Positions 1 to 5,802 of a stretch of DNA of 9,403 bases are shown here, piece after piece. The stretch's first letter is position 1, and every line of letters begins with the position of its first letter. Made by a program: the position numbers and the translations under genes. This DNA is from Acidobacteriota bacterium. Its GTDB lineage: Bacteria; Acidobacteriota; UBA4820; DSQY01. The notes below the pieces were generated by a model. The model worked only from the letters and a program-made list of their open reading frames with translations. It ran no database searches and was not told where the DNA came from. Where the stretch lies: contig JAKAIJ010000009.1 of the NCBI GenBank assembly GCA_021814355.1, positions 1-9,403 of the forward strand. Direction: 5' to 3'.

Positions 1-117
1 CCGAGTCGTACTGGGATGTACGTCGAGCGCCTCAACCCGCGAAGCGTGACGCAGCAGGAGGCCCGAGACTCGCGGCGCGATGAGGTAGGTGGGGGGAGGC
101 GGCAAGAATAGTGAGGA

Positions 118-246
118 GGCTGGAGCGCCCGAAGGGCCGGGGCTCGCGAGGCCGGCTCGGAGAAGGATTCTTCAAAGGCAGACCCGAGCCCAAATCCTTC
201 GACGAGGCGGCCGTGAGCCCCGCAAGGTGCAAAGCGCCCTCCAGCC
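118..246. repeat. Long imperfect inverted repeat, possible structured RNA
   Basis: About 36 base pairs can be drawn in one nested hairpin. The arms are GGCTGGAG 118-125 with CTCCAGCC 239-246, CGC 126-128 with GCG 234-236, CGGGGCTC 138-145 with GAGCCCCG 215-222, GGCCG 150-154 with CGGCC 208-212, CTCG 156-159 with CGAG 203-206, and GAAGGATT 162-169 with AATCCTTC 193-200, closing a 23-nt loop. Between the last two stems lies a GA/GA double mismatch, which on the plus-strand RNA could form tandem G.A pairs. The element begins 5 bases beyond the stop codon of the minus-strand transporter gene, so it could be its 3' end structure, a separate small RNA on either strand, or a small non-coding repeat element. 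I recognise no known RNA family in it. There is no T-tract on either side, so it is not a typical intrinsic terminator. The rest of 1-251 holds no gene I can support; near the edge CGAGTC 2-7 can pair with GACTCG 67-72. Confidence 0.7.
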
Positions 247-251
247 GAATG

Positions 252-1601
252 CTAATGCTCTACGAATGACGGCAAGTTGGTACGGCCCCGCCGGTCCAGC
301 CGCCGCGTCACCGCCTGGAAGACCAGCAGTGCCAGGAGCGCCGCCACCCCCACGCCGAAGAAGAAGAGCCAGAGGTAGGGCGCATGGGCGTAGGCCGCCT
401 GCACCTGGGCCGGGCTCAGGCCCGCGGCGGAGAGCTTCTTCGGGTCGGGGCAGAAGGCGTCCAGCAGGTAGCCCGAGGAGACGAAGCCGAAGGACCACGC
501 GAAGAAGGTGTTCAGGTGGGAGTATCCCAGGTAGAGCCCCTCCTTGCCCCTGGGCGCCTGGAGCGAGGCGAATTCGAGGTAGCGGGGGCTCAGGAAGCAC
601 TCCGCCAGCCCCTGGAGGGCGATGCCCGCGACCATCAGGGCGGTGATGGGGTGCACGGCGTGGCCGAGGAGGTCGAAGGGGCGGTGGAAAAGCCCCGAAG
701 CGGCCATGAGGAGCGCCGAGAAGGGGACGAGGGCGAGGGAAATGGCGATGGAGGTCACGGGGGCGAGCCTCTTGGCCAGTGCCGTGAGCGGCACGACGCA
801 GCAGACCACCACGAGGGGGTTCACGTTGGCGTACCACTCGGGGCTCGCATCGGCGCCGATGAGGCGGATGACGTACTTGGGCATGGAGGCGTAGAGCTGG
901 CCCTGGATGGCCCAGAACCCCGCGGTGATGAGGATCAGCGCGAGAAAGCGGAGGTTGCGCACGGCGGCCCACATCCCCCGGAGCGCCTCGGCGGCGCTGC
1001 GAGGGGCCTCGGGGGACTCCTTCGGGTGGTAGACGAGGAGCACCAGCAGCAGCGCCAGGAGCGCGGCCCCCGCCGAGTAGAGCGGCACGTACTCCAGCCC
1101 CAGCGTCACCCGCACCGGTTTTGCGATGGTCTTGCCCGTGAAAGAGCCGATGTTCACGATCATATAGAAGATGGAGAAGGCCCGCGCCCGGCTTGCCTCG
1201 TCGCTCGACCGGGAGACGGTGCCCGTGATCACGGGCTTCACGATGGAGCCGCCGGCGGCCACGCAGACCAGGGCGAGAAGGACCGCAGGCTTACTGGGGA
1301 AAAGCCCCAGTGAGGCGTACCCCAAGGCGAGCAGGGAGAAGGCCGAGATCAGGGCGGTGCGGAAGCCGGTGCGGTCGGCCAGCGCGCCCGAGACGAAGGG
1401 GAGCAGGTAGATGAGCGCGGCGAAGCCGGCGCCGATCCAACCCGCCTCCACGTCGGTGAAGCCCACCACGTCCGAGAGGTAGAGCGCCAGGGCGATGAAG
1501 GTGCCGTAGTAGGCCGCCCGCTCGAAGAGCTCGGCGCCGTTGGCGATCCAGAAGGCCCCCGGGAACTCCCACGCGGGCCTCGCCGCAGTCTCCCCCGCCA
1601 T
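252..1601 (-). CDS. POT/PTR2-like major facilitator transporter
   Basis: This encodes a polytopic inner-membrane protein of 449 residues with about 12 hydrophobic segments, the usual size for the proton-dependent oligopeptide transporter (POT/PTR2) branch of the MFS. Three family signatures are visible. The helix-1 motif ExxER..YYG is at residues 24-33. The MFS motif A form GALADRTGFR is at 72-81. The GGSIVKP segment, ending in Lys122-Pro123, is followed by an FYMIVNIGS stretch like the PTR2 signature. POT members import di- and tripeptides, and related ones nitrate or other solutes, using the proton gradient. The substrate here cannot be read from sequence. I chose the ATG at 1601 because GGGAGG lies just upstream on the minus strand and the protein then starts just before helix 1. 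An in-frame ATG at 1667 would add 22 residues without family character. The gene stands alone and is divergent from the DUF3047 gene. Confidence 0.85.
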   Translation of the reverse strand: MAGETAARPAWEFPGAFWIANGAELFERAAYYGTFIALALYLSDVVGFTDVEAGWIGAGFAALIYLLPFVSGALADRTGFRTALISAFSLLALGYASLGLFPSKPAVLLALVCVAAGGSIVKPVITGTVSRSSDEASRARAFSIFYMIVNIGSFTGKTIAKPVRVTLGLEYVPLYSAGAALLALLLVLLVYHPKESPEAPRSAAEALRGMWAAVRNLRFLALILITAGFWAIQGQLYASMPKYVIRLIGADASPEWYANVNPLVVVCCVVPLTALAKRLAPVTSIAISLALVPFSALLMAASGLFHRPFDLLGHAVHPITALMVAGIALQGLAECFLSPRYLEFASLQAPRGKEGLYLGYSHLNTFFAWSFGFVSSGYLLDAFCPDPKKLSAAGLSPAQVQAAYAHAPYLWLFFFGVGVAALLALLVFQAVTRRLDRRGRTNLPSFVEH

Positions 1602-1622
1602 TCCGCCTCCCGCGTGCCGCCC

Positions 1623-1631
1623 AGCGTACCA
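1623..1631 (-). promoter_or_regulatory. Possible extended -10 promoter of the transporter gene
   Basis: On the minus strand the sequence TGGTACGCT fits an extended -10 element (TGnTAnnnT). A start about 7 bases downstream would give a leader of roughly 15 nt that still includes the GGGAGG ribosome binding site. No good -35 is seen at the right distance, so this is a weak prediction. Confidence 0.25.
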
Positions 1632-1657
1632 CAGGAGGGACGGCGCGGGTGTACAAT
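1628..1657 (+). promoter_or_regulatory. Possible promoter of the DUF3047 gene
   Basis: TACAAT at 1652-1657 matches five of six bases of the -10 consensus. ACCACA at 1628-1633 is a poor -35 (three of six) with an 18-base spacer. The predicted start lies about 45 bases before the GTG start codon. It overlaps the predicted minus-strand promoter of the transporter gene, so the two may interfere. Confidence 0.4.
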
Positions 1658-1708
1658 GACCGCTCATGCGCCGCGGACCCGGAGGGGCGCGGCGGCGGAG
1701 GAGGCCCT

Positions 1709-2383
1709 GTGAGACGGACGACCGCCCTCTGGCTCGGACTTCTGGCCGTGCTCCCCCTCACCCTGAGGGGAGGAACGGCGGGGCGATTCCCCTTCGAGAC
1801 CTTCTCCTCCCCCCGCTCCTTCTACGACAGCTGGAAGATCAAGAAGTGGAGGGGGACGGTGGAGGTGAACTTCCTCCAGGAGGCGGGGATGGACTTCGTG
1901 AAGCTTACCTGCGCCTCCTCCTCCTGGGCTTTCGTCCACAAGGCCGATGCGGTGGACCTGTCCCGAATGCCCGTCCTCGCCTGGTCCTGGAAGGCGCTCG
2001 CCCTTGCGAAGGGCGGGGACGGGCGTAGAAACGAGACCGACGACCAGACCGCGGCGGTCTACGTCTTCTTTCCCGGCACGGGCCTCACGGCGCGGTGGGA
2101 CAGCCGTATCGTCGGGTACACCTGGGAGACCAAGCCGCCCAAGGGGACCTTCTACACCTCGCCCAAGAACGAGAAGACCAAGGTCTTCGTCCTGCGCAAC
2201 GAGACCGACCCGCTCGACTCCTGGCAGTCCGAGAGCCGGAACGTCGCCGAGGACTTCAAGAAGGCCTTCGGTCTGAACGAGGTTCCCCGGCCCCAGGCGG
2301 TCTGCTTCCAGATTGACTCCGACGACACGAGGTCCCGGGCCGAGAGCGCCCTCGGCCCCCTCGATTTTGAGCCCGCTCCTTGA
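1709..2383 (+). CDS. Secreted DUF3047 family protein
   Basis: This protein of 224 residues starts with a signal-peptide-like segment (Arg2-Arg3, then a hydrophobic stretch to about residue 19, ending near Ala24-Gly25), so it is probably exported to the periplasm. The mature part matches the DUF3047 pattern along its length. It has a W-S-W-K core at residues 92-95, a TDDQ-x-AAVYVFFP stretch at 110-122, an SESRNVAEDFKKAFG segment, and the closing DSDDT-x5-A...LDF motif. The family has no established biochemical role that I know of; members are usually 200-300 residues, so this looks complete. The GTG start at 1709 is preferred because a GGAGGAGG ribosome binding site sits a few bases upstream. 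The ATG at 1649 would add a Gly-rich non-signal extension and overlaps the predicted promoter. It is the only gene in its unit before the response regulator promoter. Confidence 0.8.
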   Translation: MRRTTALWLGLLAVLPLTLRGGTAGRFPFETFSSPRSFYDSWKIKKWRGTVEVNFLQEAGMDFVKLTCASSSWAFVHKADAVDLSRMPVLAWSWKALALAKGGDGRRNETDDQTAAVYVFFPGTGLTARWDSRIVGYTWETKPPKGTFYTSPKNEKTKVFVLRNETDPLDSWQSESRNVAEDFKKAFGLNEVPRPQAVCFQIDSDDTRSRAESALGPLDFEPAP

Positions 2384-2397
2384 TCGCGCGGCGCGCA

Positions 2398-2425
2398 TTG
2401 ACAGGGCGGGTTTGCGGCGTACACT
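2398..2425 (+). promoter_or_regulatory. Strong sigma70-type promoter of the REC-PilZ gene
   Basis: A perfect TTGACA (2398-2403) is followed after 16 bases by TACACT (2420-2425), four of six to the -10 consensus. The predicted transcription start near 2432 leaves a leader of about 16 nt that contains GGAGG at 2436-2440. It begins 14 bases after the DUF3047 stop codon, so the response regulator and the gene behind it are likely a separate transcription unit. Confidence 0.7.
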
Positions 2426-2447
2426 AAAAGTCTTTGGAGGGGATGCG

Positions 2448-3098
2448 ATGAAGCTCCTGATCGTGGATGACATGAAGTCGTTCCTGGACCTGGAGAAGGC
2501 CTTCCTGCGCCGGGCCGAGTGCCAGATCCTCACCGCCGCCACCGGGCTGGAGGCCATCAAGGTGGCCCAGAACGAGAAGCCGGACCTGATCATCCTGGAC
2601 ATCGAGATGCCCGAGTTGAACGGCATCGAAGCCACCCGCATCCTGAAGGCCAACAAGGATCTCTCCTCCATTCCCATCGTCATCTTCTCTTCCACGACCC
2701 GGAAGGAGGAGGCGCTGGCCGCCGGGGCGCAGGAGTTCGTCAGCAAGCCCGTGGACGAGGAGCGGTTCATCGCCACGATCCTCAAGTACGTGGGACTCAA
2801 GTTCCGCAAGGACGAGCGGCGCACCGTGGACGCCGCCTGCCGCTTCAGCCGGGGCCAGGAGCATCAGGAGGCGCGGCTCTCGGACATCTCCGTCTCGGGC
2901 TGCTTCCTCGTGGCCGATACCCCCCTGTGGGTGGGCGAGACCCTCCGGCTCTTCTTCACCCTCCCGCTGCAGAAGATGGTCAAGGAGATCCAGGCCGAGG
3001 CCATGGTGGTCCGCAAGGCCCAGACGGGATACGGCTTGGGGTTCACCGATATCTCCGAGGGGGCCAAGCTCTACATCGCCGAGTTCGTGGCCGGATAA
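2448..3098 (+). CDS. Response regulator with REC and PilZ domains
   Basis: This is a two-domain cytoplasmic signalling protein of 216 residues. The N-terminal receiver domain (about 1-117) has the acidic pair Asp7-Asp8, phospho-acceptor Asp51 in LILDIEMPELNG, Ser81 at the switch position and Lys100 in the SKP motif, so phosphorylation by a histidine kinase is expected. The C-terminal domain (about 119-213) is PilZ-like. RKDER at 120-124 gives RxxxR and DISVSG at 146-151 gives DxSxxG, the two motifs that bind cyclic di-GMP, and both are intact. The protein should therefore combine a phosphorylation input with a c-di-GMP input or output, as in regulators of motility, type IV pili or exopolysaccharide. 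There is no DNA-binding domain, so it probably acts through protein contacts. The start is fixed by GGAGG 7 bases before the ATG and by the standard REC beginning. No kinase gene is in the window. A secreted protein gene follows after 14 bp. Confidence 0.92.
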   Translation: MKLLIVDDMKSFLDLEKAFLRRAECQILTAATGLEAIKVAQNEKPDLIILDIEMPELNGIEATRILKANKDLSSIPIVIFSSTTRKEEALAAGAQEFVSKPVDEERFIATILKYVGLKFRKDERRTVDAACRFSRGQEHQEARLSDISVSGCFLVADTPLWVGETLRLFFTLPLQKMVKEIQAEAMVVRKAQTGYGLGFTDISEGAKLYIAEFVAG

Positions 3099-3112
3099 GA
3101 GGGGAGTCCCTG

Positions 3113-3760
3113 GTGCGGGGTGCCGCGCGTCATGCCATTCTGGCCGTGCTCCTGTTCGCGGCGCTGGCCGCCGGGGCCAAGCTCCCCGTGGCCGATTTCT
3201 CCCAGCCTCCGGACATGACCGACGACACGCAGGCGGCCCTCTACCTGACCCTCGAGACCTGGCGAATTCCCGTGGCCGACGCCAACCGGCTCGCCGTGGA
3301 GCCCCGGCTCACCCCGGAGGATTTCCGCGTAGCGGTCTTCCTCGCCAGCCAGGCGGGGGTCGCCCCGGCGGAGATCTGGACCGCGCGCAGCTCGGGGAGG
3401 AAGTGGGCCGACGTGGCCGCCAAGTACGACGTTCCCTTGGACCAGATCATGCCGACGGTCGCCAGGGACTACGGTCCCCCCTACGGCAAGGCCTACGGGT
3501 TCTGGCGGAACCACCCCAAGGGGAGAGGGGACCGCTCCTTCCTGGTGGACGACGTGGAGTACATCGCCTTGGTGGACCTCCAAACCCTCCTGAAGGCGTC
3601 TGGCAAGCCCGCCGACGAGGTAATCTCCGCCCTCGTGGCCGGGGAGACTTTCACCCGCTGGTCCTCGAGCCTCTACCGCCAGAAGCATGGCCGCCCCGAC
3701 GCCCCCGGAAAGGGGTCCGGCAAAGCAAAGGCACCGGCGGGAAAGTCCAGGGGCAAGTAG
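3113..3760 (+). CDS. Secreted hypothetical protein with a basic C-terminal tail
   Basis: I do not recognise a named family. The protein is 215 residues if it starts at the GTG at 3113, which has AGGGGAG just upstream. An Arg-containing N-terminus and hydrophobic stretch (about 6-21) ending in AAGA look like a signal peptide, so it is probably periplasmic or outside the cell. The middle contains a helical-looking segment, AEIWTARSSGRKWADVAAKY, followed by DVPLDQIM. This resembles the short W-x-[DE]-[IV]-A-x-x-[YF]-x-V pattern seen in many uncharacterised exported bacterial proteins. The last 24 or so residues are rich in Lys, Gly, Pro and Ala, a basic tail that could bind an anionic surface or nucleic acid. 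The 14-bp gap to the REC-PilZ gene suggests one transcript, so it may be an output of the same envelope or surface programme; that is inference. The terminator-like structure follows about 26 bases after its stop codon. Confidence 0.75.
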   Translation: MRGAARHAILAVLLFAALAAGAKLPVADFSQPPDMTDDTQAALYLTLETWRIPVADANRLAVEPRLTPEDFRVAVFLASQAGVAPAEIWTARSSGRKWADVAAKYDVPLDQIMPTVARDYGPPYGKAYGFWRNHPKGRGDRSFLVDDVEYIALVDLQTLLKASGKPADEVISALVAGETFTRWSSSLYRQKHGRPDAPGKGSGKAKAPAGKSRGK

Positions 3761-3786
3761 CGTGGCGAGTCAGAAATACGACGATT

Positions 3787-3831
3787 GAACTAACCCCGCC
3801 ACGTTGCGGGTAGTTCCCTCGCGCGGTTTTT
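3787..3831 (+). terminator. Hairpin and T-run, probable transcription terminator
   Basis: GAACTA (3787-3792) pairs with TAGTTC (3811-3816) and CCCGC (3795-3799) with GCGGG (3806-3810), giving an 11-bp stem with a 2-nt bulge and a 6-nt loop. A run of five T (3827-3831) follows 10 bases after the stem, farther than in a textbook terminator. A second small stem, CGCGG 3822-3826 with CCGCG 3834-3838, has the T-run in its loop, and a third, CCGCC 3842-3846 with GGCGG 3851-3855, lies beyond. It sits between the secreted protein gene and the PduS-like gene, where a unit boundary is expected. Confidence 0.45.
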
Positions 3832-3882
3832 CTCCGCGGGACCGCCTTTGGGCGGGCCCCGGCGTTCCGGCGGCTCCCGCCC

Positions 3883-3911
3883 TTGCCTCGCCGCCGCGCT
3901 CCTGCTACCGT
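3883..3911 (+). promoter_or_regulatory. Probable promoter of the pduS-pduT-tolB unit
   Basis: TTGCCT (3883-3888, four of six to the -35 consensus) is followed after 17 bases by TACCGT (3906-3911), which is preceded by TGC and so forms an extended -10. The predicted start near 3918 gives a very short leader that still contains GGGAGG at 3919-3924. I see no operator or riboswitch in the 168-bp gap, only the hairpins described for the terminator region. Confidence 0.45.
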
Positions 3912-3928
3912 GAACGCCGGGAGGCCTC

Positions 3929-5227
3929 ATGCCGGACGCGGTCCGCATCGCGCGGGACAACGGGGTGGTAGGAGCGGGGGGCGCGGGCTTCCCCACCCAC
4001 GTGAAGCTCCGGGCCGAGGCCGACACCCTGGTCGTGAACGCCGCCGAGTGCGAGCCCCTCCTCTACAAGGACCAGGAGATCCTCGAGAACTTTCTCGATC
4101 CCTTCGTCGAAGGGGCGCAGCTCGCGGCGCAGGCCGTGGGCGCCTCCCGGGTCCTCGTGGGAGTGAAGGAGAAACACGTCCGGCTCATCGAGAGGATGCG
4201 CGACGAGCTTCCCGACGGGATGGAGGTGCGGCCGCTACGCGACACCTACCCCTCGGGCGACGAGTTCATCCTCGTCTATGACCTCACCGGGCGCGCCGTG
4301 CCGCGGGCGGGGATCCCGCCGGACGTGGGCGTGGTCTGCTGCAACGTGGAGACCCTCCTGAACCTGGGGCTCGAAAAGCCCGTGACCGAGAAGTTCGTCA
4401 CAGTCTCGGGGGCGGTCCCCGAGACGATCACCTTCAGGGCGCCCGTCGGAGCCTCGTACCGAGACGTCCTGAGGGCCGCCGGGGCGCCCCTCGACGGCAT
4501 GGGGTTCGTCGTGGGCGGACCCATGATGGGGAGCGTGGAGACCGACCTGGAGCGCCCCGTCACCAAGACCTGCGCGGGCATCCTGGTCCTGCCCGAGGAC
4601 CACTCTCTGCTCGCCCGCAAGGCCCGCTCCACCCAGTCGGTCCACAAGATCGCCTACTCCTGCGACCAGTGCATGCGCTGCTCGGACCTCTGCCCGCGGG
4701 ACCTCCTAGGCCACGACGTGAAGCCGCACAAGGCCATGATCTCGCTGACCCTCTCCCCCGACGCGGCCCAGGCCTGGCAACAATCGGCGCTCTACTGCTG
4801 CGAGTGCGCGCTGTGCACCCTCTACGCCTGCCCGGAGGACCTGGACCCCTTCCGGGTCATGGTGGAGAGCAAGCGGGCCCTGCGCGAGCGCGGGGTGCGC
4901 CCCCTCAAGGCCGACGCGGAGCCGGCGCCCATGTATTCCTACCGCCGAACCCCCACGGCCCTCCTGGTGCGGCGGCTCGGGCTCGAGCCCTACCTGAGCC
5001 CCCACCGCTACGCCGAGGTGGCGGTGGCGCCGCGCCGGCTCACCCTTCCCCTCTCCCAGCACCTCGGCGCCCCGGCGGCGGCGGTAGTGGAGAAGGGGCA
5101 GCGGGTGCGCGCCGGGCAGCTCGTCGGCGAGATCCCCGAGGGCGCCCTCGGGAGCCGCATCTTTACGCCCCTGGACGGCACCGTCGCCCGGGTCGGGCGC
5201 GACGCCGTCGTCGTGGAGGTAGCATGA
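3929..5227 (+). CDS. pduS: PduS-like (RnfC-related) flavin/iron-sulfur oxidoreductase
   Basis: This protein of 432 residues has the layout of PduS, the microcompartment-associated cobalamin reductase related to RnfC and the complex I 51-kDa subunit. Near the N-terminus GVVGAGGAGFPTHVKL (about 12-27) is the glycine-rich FMN/NADH-binding motif, followed by NAAECEPLLYKD. A mid-region consistent with the SLBB fold follows. Two [4Fe-4S] motifs are then visible: C245xxC248xxC251xxxC255P and a second using C290 or C291, C293, C296 and C301P. The C-terminus (about 385-432) is a lipoyl-like barrel with the text FTPLDGTVARVG. PduS in Salmonella and Citrobacter oxidises NADH, reduces cobalamin and binds the shell protein PduT. 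Here the next gene is a PduT-type shell protein overlapping by ATGA, which supports the assignment over RnfC of a membrane Rnf complex; no other rnf gene is present. Which acceptor it reduces is unknown. The ATG at 3929 has GGGAGG upstream and fits the family N-terminus. Confidence 0.88.
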   Translation: MPDAVRIARDNGVVGAGGAGFPTHVKLRAEADTLVVNAAECEPLLYKDQEILENFLDPFVEGAQLAAQAVGASRVLVGVKEKHVRLIERMRDELPDGMEVRPLRDTYPSGDEFILVYDLTGRAVPRAGIPPDVGVVCCNVETLLNLGLEKPVTEKFVTVSGAVPETITFRAPVGASYRDVLRAAGAPLDGMGFVVGGPMMGSVETDLERPVTKTCAGILVLPEDHSLLARKARSTQSVHKIAYSCDQCMRCSDLCPRDLLGHDVKPHKAMISLTLSPDAAQAWQQSALYCCECALCTLYACPEDLDPFRVMVESKRALRERGVRPLKADAEPAPMYSYRRTPTALLVRRLGLEPYLSPHRYAEVAVAPRRLTLPLSQHLGAPAAAVVEKGQRVRAGQLVGEIPEGALGSRIFTPLDGTVARVGRDAVVVEVA

Positions 5228-5802
5228 GCGAAAAGCCCCCCCGGAACGCCATCGGCCTCCTGGAGCTGACCTCCATCGCGCGGGGCATCGAGGCCACGGA
5301 CCTCATGCTCAAGGCCGCGGATGTGGATCTTCTGATCAGCCGCTCGATCTGCTCAGGGAAGTACATGGTCCTCGTGGGCGGGGACGTGGCGGCCTGCGAA
5401 TCGTCCCTGCGCGCGGGGCAGGAGGCGGGGCGGGAGTGCGTCGCCGACGCGGTCCTCATCCCCAACCTGCACGAGGAGGTCTTCCCGGCCATCGCCCAGT
5501 CGGCGGTGGTGGAGGGGGTAGAGGCGCTGGGCGTGATCGAGGGGTTCAACGTGGCGACCCTCATCGAGGCGGCGGACGCCGCGGTGAAAACGGCCGAGGT
5601 CCGCCTGGTGGAGATCCGCATCGCCATGGCCCTCGGGGGCAAGGCCTTCGCGGTGGTGACCGGCCGCGTCTCGGCGGTGCGCTCCGCGGTGGAGGCCGGG
5701 AAGCTGCTCTTGGGGGAGCGCGGCCTGCTGGTCGCCTGGGCGGTGATCCCGTCCCCCAAGGCGGAGCTGGTGAAGGAGCTGTTGGGAGGGAGGCTCGCAT
5801 GA
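5224..5802 (+). CDS. pduT: Tandem-BMC-domain shell protein, PduT type
   Basis: This protein of 192 residues is built of two BMC domains, at about 9-92 (AIGLLELTSIARGIEATDLM) and 101-184 (ALGVIEGFNVATLIEAADAA), so it is a BMC-T protein that should form pseudohexameric trimers in a microcompartment shell. Length and order match PduT. The first domain carries Cys43 in SRSICSGKYM, aligned by eye with Cys38 of PduT, the residue that holds a [4Fe-4S] cluster on the trimer axis and gives the shell an electron path. Domain 2 keeps the family text IRIAMALGGKAFAVVTGRVS and GERGLLVAWAVIPSP. The gene overlaps its PduS-like neighbour by ATGA and has GGAGGT inside that gene's last codons, so translation is coupled and the two proteins are probably made together. 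Its stop codon overlaps the start of tolB. No BMC-H or BMC-P gene lies nearby, so it cannot by itself show that a complete shell is made. Confidence 0.9.
   Translation: MSEKPPRNAIGLLELTSIARGIEATDLMLKAADVDLLISRSICSGKYMVLVGGDVAACESSLRAGQEAGRECVADAVLIPNLHEEVFPAIAQSAVVEGVEALGVIEGFNVATLIEAADAAVKTAEVRLVEIRIAMALGGKAFAVVTGRVSAVRSAVEAGKLLLGERGLLVAWAVIPSPKAELVKELLGGRLA

Noticed and set aside
118..246. Integron attC site, 6S RNA or SRP RNA
   Set aside because: The attC core sequences GTTRRRY/RYYYAAC are not at the ends. The SRP apical GGAAG motif and the 6S open central bubble are not seen.
1602..1667. Longer transporter start at the ATG at 1667
   Set aside because: The extra 22 residues show no family character, while the ATG at 1601 has a strong GGGAGG site.
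1649..1708. ATG start at 1649 for the DUF3047 gene
   Set aside because: The ATG lies next to the predicted -10, the extension is Gly-rich, and the GTG at 1709 has GGAGGAGG and is followed directly by a signal peptide.
5436..5798. Upstream in-frame extension of tolB
   Set aside because: It overlaps the well-supported BMC gene in another frame and is Arg/Gly-rich. The signal peptide and ribosome binding site fix the start at 5799.
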